From the NCBI RefSeq assembly GCF_020386615.1, contig NZ_CP077769.1, positions 3,348,001 through 3,412,000 of the forward strand: a stretch of 64,000 nt of DNA, given 5' to 3'. This document shows, one piece after another, positions 17,217-25,397 of the stretch. A model generated the notes under the pieces. That model saw only the letters and a program-made list of their open reading frames with translations. It searched no databases and had not been told where the DNA came from. Position 1 is the stretch's first letter, and each line of letters begins with the position of its first letter. This DNA is from Chitinophaga pendula (GTDB lineage: Bacteria; Bacteroidota; Bacteroidia; Chitinophagales; Chitinophagaceae). The translations under genes were made by a program, and so were the position numbers.

Positions 17217-17636
17217 CTACTCTCCGAAATATTCCGCATAATTATTTTCTGTTTCATGCAGCCTGACCGAGTGAAGTAAAACACCACCATTGCTTTCTAT
17301 CGGCTCTTTCAGCTCATTGAATATTTCTACGCAAAGCAATTCTGTAGTTGCCATCTTTCCTTTAAGAAAAGGTACGTCCAGGTTCAGGTTCTTATGATCA
17401 AGTTTTTCAATCACGTGGTCGTTTATGATCGCCTTAAGTTGTTTCAGATCAATCAGATATCCTGTTTCGTAATTTATTTTGCCCTTAACGGTTATAAAAA
17501 GGCTGTAATTATGACCATGCCAGTTTGGATTGGCACATTTTCCAAACACTTCCATATTTTTTTCCGGGCTCCACTCCTCCCGGTACATCTTGTGTGCGGC
17601 GTTGAATGTTTCCCTGCGGGTAAGATGTACTATCAT
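17217..17636 (-). CDS. queD: 6-carboxy-5,6,7,8-tetrahydropterin synthase (QueD/PTPS)
   Basis: 139 residues of the 6-pyruvoyl-tetrahydropterin synthase fold. Zn ligands are seen in FNAAHKM and WHGHNY; the catalytic Cys is in FGKCANPNWHGHNY, and the Glu of the active site in VRLHETENNYAEY. It converts dihydroneopterin triphosphate to the queuosine/7-deazaguanine precursor. It stands between metE and the metF-like gene, each with its own spacing, and the decayed queH nearby suggests a former queuosine cluster. Confidence 0.92.
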   Translation of the reverse strand: MIVHLTRRETFNAAHKMYREEWSPEKNMEVFGKCANPNWHGHNYSLFITVKGKINYETGYLIDLKQLKAIINDHVIEKLDHKNLNLDVPFLKGKMATTELLCVEIFNELKEPIESNGGVLLHSVRLHETENNYAEYFGE

Positions 17637-17671
17637 TTATTCCAGGCTAAATTCTTCGTTTGTCGATTGAA

Positions 17672-17709
17672 AAACACCAGGCAACGGTATTTGCCGATGC
17701 CTGGTGTTT
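17672..17709 (-). terminator. metE terminator
   Basis: Stem AAACACCAGGCA / TGCCTGGTGTTT, loop of 14 bases, 20 bp after the metE stop. It separates metE from queD. Confidence 0.8.
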
Positions 17710-17729
17710 GTGTTTATAAACAGGCTATT

Positions 17730-20036
17730 CTATACGAGGCTTTCAGTGCTGATCTCTTCACGTGCCTGTTGAGCCGCAGCCACCATATTTTCCAGAGCAG
17801 CTTTGGTTTCTGGCCATTTACGTGTCTTCAGCCCACAGTCAGGGTTCACCCAGAGGTTACGAGCGGGCAGCAGGTCTGCTGCTTTTGCAAGCAGGGAAGC
17901 CATTTCTTCAGTACTAGGCACACGAGGTGAGTGGATATCGTAAACACCTGGTCCGATTTCGTTCGGATACTCGAAATGGGCAAACGCCTGCAAAAGTTCC
18001 ATTTGCGAGCGGGATGTTTCGATGGTGATAACATCGGCATCCATAGCTGCGATATGTTCAATAATATCATTGAACTCGCTGTAGCACATATGGGTGTGGA
18101 TCTGTGTCTTGTCTTCTACTCCACTGGCGGTAATACGGAATGAGCCTACCGCCCAGTCGAGGTAATGCGGGCGTTTTGCTTTGCGCAGAGGTAAACCTTC
18201 GCGAATCGCCGCTTCATCGATCTGAATAATACCGATACCTGCTTTTTCCAGTGCAACTACTTCATCACGGATAGCAAGCGCTATCTGTTTGGTAGTTGCT
18301 TCACGTGGCTGGTCATCACGTACAAAAGACCACTGTAGGATGGTTACGGGACCAGTCAGCATGCCTTTCATTGGCTTATCTGTTTGCGCTGCGGCAAAAG
18401 TGCTCCAACGTACGGTCATATCATTTGGACGGCTAACGTCGCCAAATATAACAGGAGGCTTTACGCAGCGGCTACCATAACTTTGAACCCAACCATTTTT
18501 GGTAAACAGGAATCCATCCAACTGTTCTCCAAAGTACTCCACCATGTCATTGCGCTCGAATTCTCCGTGTACCAGTACATCCAGACCTATTTCTTCCTGC
18601 CAGCGAATGGTGTCGATAGTCGCCTGTTCGATAGCCTTTTCATATTGTTCGGTAGTAAGATCTCCCTTTTTGAATTTAGCACGAAGTTGACGGATATCGT
18701 CTGTTTGCGGGAATGAACCGATGGTTGTAGTGGGGAATGCCGGCAGGTTGAAGCGCTCACGGTGCAGCTGCTGACGAACCGGGAATGCACTTTTACGGGA
18801 AGCATCGGCAGCAGTAATAGCAGCTACGCGATCTTTCACTGCTTGTTTGTGTACCTTGCCAGATGAACGTCTGCTACCGATAGCTTTTTTATTTGCATCA
18901 AGCAAAGCCGCATTTCCGGTAACAATTTGTTTTAATTCGCTCACCTCTGTCAGCTTCTGTTTTGCAAAAGCCATCCAGTTCTTGATCTCAGCATCAAGAG
19001 TATTCTCCAAGTCGAGATCGATCGGGCTATGGAGCAACGAACAGGAAGGGGCAATGATCACCCTATCCTCACCAAGTTGCTCAATTGCCTTATTGATAAA
19101 CCCTAAAGATTTTTCGTAGTCGTTCTTCCAGACATTACGGCCGTCAATAACGCCGAGCGATAACTGAAGGCCCCCCGGGATCAATACCAGTAATTCCTCC
19201 AGTTGCTCAGGAGCACGTACGAGATCTATATGCAGCGCATTAACCGGAAGGCTAACGGCCAGTTGGGTATTATCTAATAGTGCATCGAAATAAGTGGCTA
19301 CCAATAATTTAACCCCACTTACCTGGGCAGCAATTTCACGATATGCGTACTCAAATGCTTCTTTATCTTTTTTGGAAAGGTCAAGCACCAGGCTAGGCTC
19401 GTCCAACTGTATCCATTCTGCGCCCTGTTCTTTCAGGCGGTTAATGATAGCGACATAAACCGGAACGATTTTTTTGATCAGATCAATACGTTCAAAACCT
19501 TGTTCTTTTTCTTTTCCAAACAGCAAATAACTTACCGGACCTACCAATACAGGTTTAGCCTTCTGTCCCACTTGTTTTTTAGCGTCTTGGTATGTGGTAA
19601 AAATATTGTCATTGAAAATTCGGAATTCCTGGTTAGCCTTGAATTCTGGTACGATATAATGATAGTTGGTGTCCAGCCATTTAGTCATTTCCATTGCAGT
19701 GATGTCCAGACCATCTTTCTGGTAGCCACGTGCCATTGCAAAGTAAAGATCGATTTGGCTGTTGGCTTTTACCTGGGAAAGTACGGGAGCGTAGCGCTCA
19801 GGGATAACACCTAACATCAGGCTGGTGTCCAGTACCTGGTCATAAAAGCTGAAATCATTGCAGGGGATCAGGTCGATACCCGCATCGAGTTGGGTTTGCC
19901 AGTTTTCCTCTCTAATCTTGCGTGCAGAGTCTTTTAATTCGTTCAGGTCAATCTTGCCTGCCCAATACTGTTCGTTTGCTTTTTTAAGTTGTCTTTGGCT
20001 ACCAATCCGCGGATAGCCCAGGTTTTGCGTAAGCAT
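17730..20036 (-). CDS. metE: Cobalamin-independent methionine synthase
   Basis: 768-residue cytosolic enzyme that transfers the methyl group of 5-methyl-THF-polyglutamate to homocysteine, using Zn. It begins MLTQNLGYPRIGSQRQLKKA; a GTG-started extension of 17 residues upstream is unlikely. The C-terminal barrel shows TTTIGSFPQT, VHGEFERNDMVEYFGEQLDG, THMCYSEF (Zn ligands His, Cys) and VNPDCGLKTR (third ligand Cys). A cobalamin riboswitch precedes it, so it is expected to be off when B12 is available and MetH can act. Confidence 0.97.
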   Translation of the reverse strand: MLTQNLGYPRIGSQRQLKKANEQYWAGKIDLNELKDSARKIREENWQTQLDAGIDLIPCNDFSFYDQVLDTSLMLGVIPERYAPVLSQVKANSQIDLYFAMARGYQKDGLDITAMEMTKWLDTNYHYIVPEFKANQEFRIFNDNIFTTYQDAKKQVGQKAKPVLVGPVSYLLFGKEKEQGFERIDLIKKIVPVYVAIINRLKEQGAEWIQLDEPSLVLDLSKKDKEAFEYAYREIAAQVSGVKLLVATYFDALLDNTQLAVSLPVNALHIDLVRAPEQLEELLVLIPGGLQLSLGVIDGRNVWKNDYEKSLGFINKAIEQLGEDRVIIAPSCSLLHSPIDLDLENTLDAEIKNWMAFAKQKLTEVSELKQIVTGNAALLDANKKAIGSRRSSGKVHKQAVKDRVAAITAADASRKSAFPVRQQLHRERFNLPAFPTTTIGSFPQTDDIRQLRAKFKKGDLTTEQYEKAIEQATIDTIRWQEEIGLDVLVHGEFERNDMVEYFGEQLDGFLFTKNGWVQSYGSRCVKPPVIFGDVSRPNDMTVRWSTFAAAQTDKPMKGMLTGPVTILQWSFVRDDQPREATTKQIALAIRDEVVALEKAGIGIIQIDEAAIREGLPLRKAKRPHYLDWAVGSFRITASGVEDKTQIHTHMCYSEFNDIIEHIAAMDADVITIETSRSQMELLQAFAHFEYPNEIGPGVYDIHSPRVPSTEEMASLLAKAADLLPARNLWVNPDCGLKTRKWPETKAALENMVAAAQQAREEISTESLV

Positions 20037-20199
20037 TTTCCTTGAAAATTTAGTTAAAACAATTACAGTTGTCTTTACAAACCTCACAATGCTTTGCAGG
20101 GGAAAGGCATATGATAGCCTGTCAGAGCACAGATATGTGGCCGACAGACACCATCAAAATGAGACCTTTGCTTCATTACGCGAAAGCATCGTCCTTCCA

Positions 20200-20372
20200 G
20201 TATGGGCAGGTCTCCTGACTTGTAACATCTTCTCCGTCCTTCCCATCTGTAATGACAAACAGTGGACATACATGGAAAAAACCTTTTTCGTTACTTACAG
20301 TTGCGCGACAGTCCGTGATTTTCACACGGTTCCCTTTTAATACTGATTCTCATCAGCAACCTATTCTGGTCG
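20200..20372 (-). ncRNA. Cobalamin (B12) riboswitch
   Basis: Read on the minus strand the leader contains GGTTGCTGATGAGAATCAG, AAAAGGGAACCGTGTG, the conserved B12-box core GCGCAACTGTAAG, CCACTG, ATGGGAAGGACGGAG and GTCAGGAGACCTGCC in that order. These are the landmark segments of cobalamin riboswitches. About 160 bases of possible expression platform follow before the metE start. The two open frames across this element are chance. Confidence 0.95.
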
Positions 20373-20532
20373 ATAAAGTATGAAAAGAACTAAAATCGGA
20401 GCAAATCTACAAATAAACACCTCTCATCCTAAAAAGTGACATAAATTCAGAATAAAAAACTACTTTTATAAAAAATAAAGGAAATAAACCTTTCCAAGTG
20501 GAGTATTTTATGCCAAAAAAGAAAATTATTTT

Positions 20533-20994
20533 ATGGAGCAATTAGATGATACAGATAAACATCTACTTAAATTACTCAGTGAAAATTCTACTATCACCGT
20601 CAAAGAGTTGGCAGCAAAAGTCAATCTTTCTGCTTCACCAGTATTCGAACGGGTAAAAAAGCTGGAAGCTGGTGGGTATATAAAAAAATATATAGCCTTG
20701 GTTGATGCCGAAAAACTCGGCTATGGATTAATCGTTTTTTGTAATATCCGCCTCAAACATCATGACAAAAGCATCGGAAGCCAGTTTGTTGCCGACATTA
20801 TGCGGTTACAGGAGGTTACTGAGTGTTACAATATATCCGGCGACTATGACTTTTTATTGAAGGTTTATGCCAGGGACATGAAACATTACCAGGATTTTGT
20901 ATTCAATAAATTGGGGTCAGTAAAGAGCATCGGGAGCACGCATAGTACTTTTGTAATGTGCGAAAACAAAAACACGCACAATATAAATCTTTGA
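20533..20994 (+). CDS. Lrp/AsnC family transcriptional regulator
   Basis: 153 residues: an N-terminal helix-turn-helix (LDDTDKHLLKLLSENSTITV, KELAAKVNLSASPVFERVKKLEAGGYI) and a C-terminal RAM ligand-binding domain (about 70-150; ECYNISGDYDFLLKVYARD). Such proteins sense amino acids and act as dimers to octamers. It is divergent from metE, with the riboswitch leader between them, so a link to methionine metabolism is possible but unproven. A terminator follows. Confidence 0.92.
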   Translation: MEQLDDTDKHLLKLLSENSTITVKELAAKVNLSASPVFERVKKLEAGGYIKKYIALVDAEKLGYGLIVFCNIRLKHHDKSIGSQFVADIMRLQEVTECYNISGDYDFLLKVYARDMKHYQDFVFNKLGSVKSIGSTHSTFVMCENKNTHNINL

Positions 20995-21030
20995 TACGTT
21001 ACTCCAGACCCAAATAACGTAGAGGGTATA

Positions 21031-21065
21031 CAAGTAGCAGTCGATTTTAGCACGACTGCTGCTTG
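21031..21065. terminator. Terminator hairpin after the Lrp gene
   Basis: Arms CAAGTAGCAGTCG and CGACTGCTGCTTG (one G-U type mismatch) with a 9-base loop, followed by TATTTTG on the plus strand. Confidence 0.8.
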
Positions 21066-21120
21066 TATTTTGAATGTACTCAATACTTTATTACATACAT
21101 CAGCCAAAGCCGTTATCATC

Positions 21121-21278
21121 CTAGATGCGTAAAAACATAAGGTGCCCTGGATAAGGAAACCACCAACGCAGCTTCCCCGGCATTTCCCTCCACATCTTCG
21201 AACAACAGACTTTCCTTCGCCGTTTACTATTTTTAAATCGGAGCGGAAGATCTTTTCAAATTTTAGCACTTTTTTCAT
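21121..21278 (-). other. Candidate Cys-rich secreted peptide (possibly RiPP/bacteriocin-like), reading frame uncertain
   Basis: From an ATG at 21278 the minus strand encodes MKKVLKFEKIFRSDLKIVNG, EGKSVVR, then a Gly/Cys-rich segment RCGGKCRGSCVGG. The charged leader with a Gly-containing break, followed by a Cys-rich core, resembles peptide precursors of Bacteroidota. The frame then runs on through the terminator hairpin and antisense into the Lrp gene, which is unnatural. A 1-base slip would end it at 21121. No modification or export gene is adjacent. This is a weak candidate. Confidence 0.25.
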
Positions 21279-21413
21279 AGTGCTATTTAGGGGGATATAC
21301 CTACAAGCCAGTATTGACTTTGTTATAAAGTTGTTAAATAAGTCTCATATGAATACTGACTTACAATATGCCAATGCCACCTCCGTTTATCAGCAGTAAT
21401 TAAATTTCAGATA

Positions 21414-22268
21414 ATGATTGTTAGGAAAAAGATGATATTAGTATGCAGCCTAGCTGTACTTGCGGCCTCATGTAGCAAAGGACAAGACAACGAAGAAATT
21501 ATTAATCCAACTGATAGCACAACACTTCCGGGAGGGAAAACCACCTGGTGGAAGCCAACTGCCGGCATAAGTTTCGATTGGGTATTAGATGACGTTAATT
21601 CTAATAATACTTTTTCCGGTACTGTGGTGGATGTTGATGCATTCACAACCAGTCCTGCCACGGTAGCCTCCCTGCATGCCAAAGGACATAAGGTAATTGC
21701 TTATCTATCTGTAGGTACCTTGGAAAACGACAGGAATGATGCGTCCTTACTTCCTGCGGAAGTTATCGGTAAACGATACGATCAGTGGCCAAAAGAAAGA
21801 TGGCTTGACATCCGGCAGATCGATAAGTTAAAACCATGGTTAAATTCAAGATTTAATATGATCATTCAGAAAGGGTTTGATGGCATTGAGCCAGACAACC
21901 TGGACGGCTTTGCAACAGTGACAGGATTTTCACTTACAGAGTCGGATGCACGGAAATATATGGACTACCTGATCACTACAGCCCATGCAAACGGCCTATC
22001 CATCGGACAAAAGAACGTAGCAGACCTGAGTGCAGACTATTCGTCCAAATTCGATTGGGCATTAACAGAAGATGCATTTCAACAAGGTTGGCAAGAACGT
22101 ATGACACCATATGCAAGATTGAACAAACCCGTGTTCGCCGTCGAATATACCGACAATACCAGTCAACAAAAATTTGAAACCACTTTTTGTCCGCAAGCTG
22201 CGAAATTAGGATTTACTGCTATTCTTAAACATCGAAACCTGGATACGTGGGTGGACAAATGTAAATAG
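21414..22268 (+). CDS. GH114-like endo-alpha-1,4-polygalactosaminidase lipoprotein
   Basis: 284 residues. Lipobox LAASC near residue 20 makes it a lipoprotein. The rest is a TIM-barrel of the GH114 type: WWKPTAGISFDWVLDD, VIAYLSVGTLEN, WLDIRQIDKLKPWL, GFDGIEPDNLDGF with the catalytic acidic residues, then GLSIGQKNVADL and FAVEYTD. Characterised GH114 enzymes cleave alpha-1,4-galactosamine polymers of fungal or bacterial matrices. It stands alone, with a terminator downstream. Confidence 0.88.
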   Translation: MIVRKKMILVCSLAVLAASCSKGQDNEEIINPTDSTTLPGGKTTWWKPTAGISFDWVLDDVNSNNTFSGTVVDVDAFTTSPATVASLHAKGHKVIAYLSVGTLENDRNDASLLPAEVIGKRYDQWPKERWLDIRQIDKLKPWLNSRFNMIIQKGFDGIEPDNLDGFATVTGFSLTESDARKYMDYLITTAHANGLSIGQKNVADLSADYSSKFDWALTEDAFQQGWQERMTPYARLNKPVFAVEYTDNTSQQKFETTFCPQAAKLGFTAILKHRNLDTWVDKCK

Positions 22269-22314
22269 ATATCATATTTTTTTAGCGATATTGCCATATC
22301 CATAAAAGTTAAAT

Positions 22315-22349
22315 AAAAGCCCGCGCCTGGAATAAGCGCCGGCTTTTTA
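22315..22349 (+). terminator. Terminator after the GH114 gene
   Basis: GC-rich imperfect stem AAAGCCCGCGC / GCGCCGGCTTT followed by a T-rich run. Confidence 0.75.
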
Positions 22350-22481
22350 TTTATAGTGAGATTTCATGGCACAATTAATTGTATTGCTAACAGTCACCAG
22401 TGCAATTATTGTTATCTTAGATCATATATAAGCGGTTTTCAACAAAATATTTGTCGCGAGCATACCAGAAAAAAATAACAA

Positions 22482-23291
22482 ATGATGAACTGGCAAACAG
22501 CTGTCTGCACGACTAACAATATCCACATACACTATACAAGAACAGGAGGTAATAAACCACCCTTAATCCTGCTTCATGGCCTAACTGCCAATGGCGAGTG
22601 CTGGGCTGATCTGGCACGTGTTCTTGAAAGTGAATACGACGTGATCATGCCAGATGCCAGGGGGCATGGAAAATCCAGTACTCCTGACAATGGGTATCAA
22701 TATGAAGAGCTCGCAAATGATGTGACCGGTTTAATAGAAAAATTAGAGCTTTCCCCTACGTTTCTGGCAGGACACTCCATGGGAGGAATGACTGCGGCCC
22801 TAGTGGCAAGTCGTAAACCCAATTTACTAAGAGGAGTGATCTTAGCCGATCCAACGTTTCTAAGTCCCGACTTTCAACGTGAAGTTTATGATAGTGATGT
22901 TGTCGATCAACACCGTAAATTTCTTTCCATGTCACTGGACGAGTTGATAGCCGATGCCCGTAAAAGACATCCTAAACGTTCAGCGGAAGTTATTGAGCTA
23001 TTCGCCCGGGCGCGACTTCAAACCAGTATGGTTGCGTTTGATATTCTTAGGCCACCCAATCCGGATTATAAACAATTGGTCAGTACTATTGATATTCCAA
23101 GTCTCCTGGTAGTTGGAGATAAGGGCGTGGTTTCAGTTGCTGTCACCGAGGATTTGCTACGTCTTAATACCAGGCTTTTGTTTACACAAATCAGCGAGGC
23201 TGGCCATGGCCTCCAAATGGATCAGCCTGAACGTTTTTCTGCTGCCGTCAAAACATTCTTAGACTCTGTTACGACAGCAGCTGAGCTGTAA
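22482..23291 (+). CDS. Alpha/beta-fold hydrolase
   Basis: 269-residue cytosolic hydrolase. Oxyanion region LILLHGLTANGECW, nucleophile elbow AGHSMGGMTA, and C-terminal catalytic His in SEAGHGLQMDQPERF; the acid is probably in LLVVGDKG. No signal peptide. It belongs to the large esterase/haloperoxidase/dienelactone-type family and no substrate can be assigned. It is isolated, with 213 bp before it and 140 bp before the sigma factor gene. Confidence 0.88.
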   Translation: MMNWQTAVCTTNNIHIHYTRTGGNKPPLILLHGLTANGECWADLARVLESEYDVIMPDARGHGKSSTPDNGYQYEELANDVTGLIEKLELSPTFLAGHSMGGMTAALVASRKPNLLRGVILADPTFLSPDFQREVYDSDVVDQHRKFLSMSLDELIADARKRHPKRSAEVIELFARARLQTSMVAFDILRPPNPDYKQLVSTIDIPSLLVVGDKGVVSVAVTEDLLRLNTRLLFTQISEAGHGLQMDQPERFSAAVKTFLDSVTTAAEL

Positions 23292-23430
23292 AATATATCA
23301 TCTTCATGCTATACTTTCGGCTTTTATTTACTTTGCCTGTTTTCTATCTTTACAGACATATTAGCAATTAATTCCCTATCTCTTACATGCTATATTAATA
23401 ACCAGCGATCAAAAAATATTTTCAAAAGGT

Positions 23431-24021
23431 ATGGAGCGTATGTCTATGGAAGAGGAAGTACTATTACGTATGATTGAGGGAGATGAGTCGGCTTTTTCAG
23501 CCATCTACCGGCATTATTATCCTTCCTTATATATGTATCTGTTGCGTTTTTGTAAGATCCCTTCTCTTGCAGAGGACCTTGTTCATGATGTCTTTCTCAA
23601 AATTTGGGAGCTCAGGGGGCGTATCAACCCGCAACTGTCTTTCAGTGGATATCTTTATCGGATCGCCCGTAATCACGTATTTAAAACTATCACGAAACTG
23701 GCTACGGACAGTCAGATGCGCGCGCAATTATATCAACAGCTTGCGGATATTGATCCGAAGCAACCCGATGAGCTCGTGCGGACCAGGGAATATGAGCGTC
23801 TTTTCCAGGAGGCACTTTCAAAGCTGACCACGCAGCGATTGAAAGTATTTCACCTTTGCCGCCAGGAGGGAAAAAGCTACGACGAGGCTGCCGCCATACT
23901 AGGTATTTCCCGTAATGCGGTAAAAAAGCATATGGTACTGGGCATGCGTTTTATAGAAGACTATGTGTACAGACATGGTGACATATTGATGGCTATATGG
24001 CTAATTTCCACTTTTTATTAA
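23431..24021 (+). CDS. ECF RNA polymerase sigma factor (Bacteroidetes expansion family)
   Basis: 196 residues. Region 2 (about 20-90; YHYY near residue 28, AEDLVHDVFLKIWELRG) and region 4 (about 130-185; KVFHLCRQEGKSYDEAAAIL and GISRNAVKKHMVLGMRF). It would direct transcription of the SusC/SusD genes when its anti-sigma partner, the FecR protein just downstream, is activated by the loaded receptor (known mechanism for this family). Confidence 0.93.
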   Translation: MERMSMEEEVLLRMIEGDESAFSAIYRHYYPSLYMYLLRFCKIPSLAEDLVHDVFLKIWELRGRINPQLSFSGYLYRIARNHVFKTITKLATDSQMRAQLYQQLADIDPKQPDELVRTREYERLFQEALSKLTTQRLKVFHLCRQEGKSYDEAAAILGISRNAVKKHMVLGMRFIEDYVYRHGDILMAIWLISTFY

Positions 24022-24103
24022 AAAAACTGCTATAAGGGGTACCCTCTTTTTTTATTTTCGGATATTATATAAGTACCTGTTGTTTCCAATAGGCCATCGT
24101 AAT

Positions 24104-25285
24104 ATGCCACAACCTGATAATTACCACGAGCAGCTATTACAGCGATACCTGAATGGTGAGTGCGATAGGGAAGAGTTAGCGGCCTTGTTCACCTATCTTA
24201 ATACCGCCGGCTCCAGACGCCACCTGTTGAATACTGTCAAACAGGAGTTTGAGCGCGCCATGAACGAAAAACATACCGTACCGGAAGCTATTGGCGATCG
24301 TATTGAAGCCAGGCTACTACGGAAGATCAGTGAAAAAAAGGTCATGCCCATGGATACTTTCCCTTATCTAAACTGGGTAGCGGCCGCTGCAGTTATTATT
24401 TTTATATCAACGGTCGGTATTTTCCTTATTTCCCGTCCCCCATCTATTACACCCAAACTGGCACAGCAGTCCGTGGTTACTGTCGGCCGGCCAGGCGGCA
24501 GCAAGGCATTATTAACATTAGCGGATGGGTCTGTAGTTACTTTGGACAGTACGGGTAACCAGGTCATTGCACAGGGTGATGTGAAGGTACAGCAACATAA
24601 TGGGCAGTTACTCTACCAGCTTGCCACCGCCTCATCACCAGTTGTTAGTTATAACCTATTGTCAGTTCCACGTGGGGGAATATTTAATATAGTTTTGCCG
24701 GATGGGAGCCGGGTCTGGATTAACTCTTCATCCAGTCTACGTTATCCCACCGCATTTCCTTCCGGACATCGTACGGTAGAAATACAAGGGCAGGCTTATT
24801 TTGAAATAAAACCGAATCCAAGCCAACCATTTATTGTGAAAGTTAACAACATGGAAGTTCAGGTATTAGGTACCAGCTTTGATGTAATGGCCTATGCCGA
24901 CGAACCTGCCGTCCGTACCACGCTGGTAGAAGGAGCCGTCAAAATTAAGTCGGGGAATAATGAAAACCAATTGCTGCCCGGACAAGCAGCATTAGTGAAC
25001 AATACAACAGGTATACTTTCCATACAGACGGCCGATCTGCGGGAAGCTACCGCCTGGAAAGCAGGCTTCTTCAACTTTGAAAATGCCAGCCTTGGCGGCA
25101 TACTCAAACAATTATCGAGATGGTACGATGTGGAGGTGGATTATCAATCTGTACCGGATGGGAACCGTTTTGGAGGATACATCAGCCGAAGCCTTCCACT
25201 ACAGGAAGTATTGCCTATGCTGGAAACTGATCGAGTAAAACTTAAACTGGAGGGAAAAATAATTAAAGTAATACTGATCCGATAA
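24104..25285 (+). CDS. FecR family anti-sigma factor
   Basis: About 393 residues from the ATG at 24104 (MPQPDNYHEQLLQRYLNGEC); a TTG-started reading at 24080 adds eight residues. The cytosolic N-terminus binds sigma; one membrane helix lies near residues 95-115 (NWVAAAAVIIFISTVGIFLI); the FecR domain follows (PRGGIFNIVLPDGSRVWINS, GQAYFEIKPN, TSFDVMAY), and the C-terminal DUF4974 region (FENASLGGILKQLSRWYDVE). It holds the sigma factor until the SusC partner signals. Confidence 0.93.
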   Translation: MPQPDNYHEQLLQRYLNGECDREELAALFTYLNTAGSRRHLLNTVKQEFERAMNEKHTVPEAIGDRIEARLLRKISEKKVMPMDTFPYLNWVAAAAVIIFISTVGIFLISRPPSITPKLAQQSVVTVGRPGGSKALLTLADGSVVTLDSTGNQVIAQGDVKVQQHNGQLLYQLATASSPVVSYNLLSVPRGGIFNIVLPDGSRVWINSSSSLRYPTAFPSGHRTVEIQGQAYFEIKPNPSQPFIVKVNNMEVQVLGTSFDVMAYADEPAVRTTLVEGAVKIKSGNNENQLLPGQAALVNNTTGILSIQTADLREATAWKAGFFNFENASLGGILKQLSRWYDVEVDYQSVPDGNRFGGYISRSLPLQEVLPMLETDRVKLKLEGKIIKVILIR

Positions 25286-25397
25286 ATATCAGTCCTACGC
25301 AACCATTCTTGAATAATAGCTATAAACCAACAATGCTAAAATCAAACAAGGCTATAACCAAACGGGTTGTGGTTTGAAATCTTTTTGCTCAACCAAA

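Noticed and set aside
20084..20340. Open frames on both strands across the metE leader
   Set aside because: They overlap a well-supported cobalamin riboswitch and have no protein-like features.
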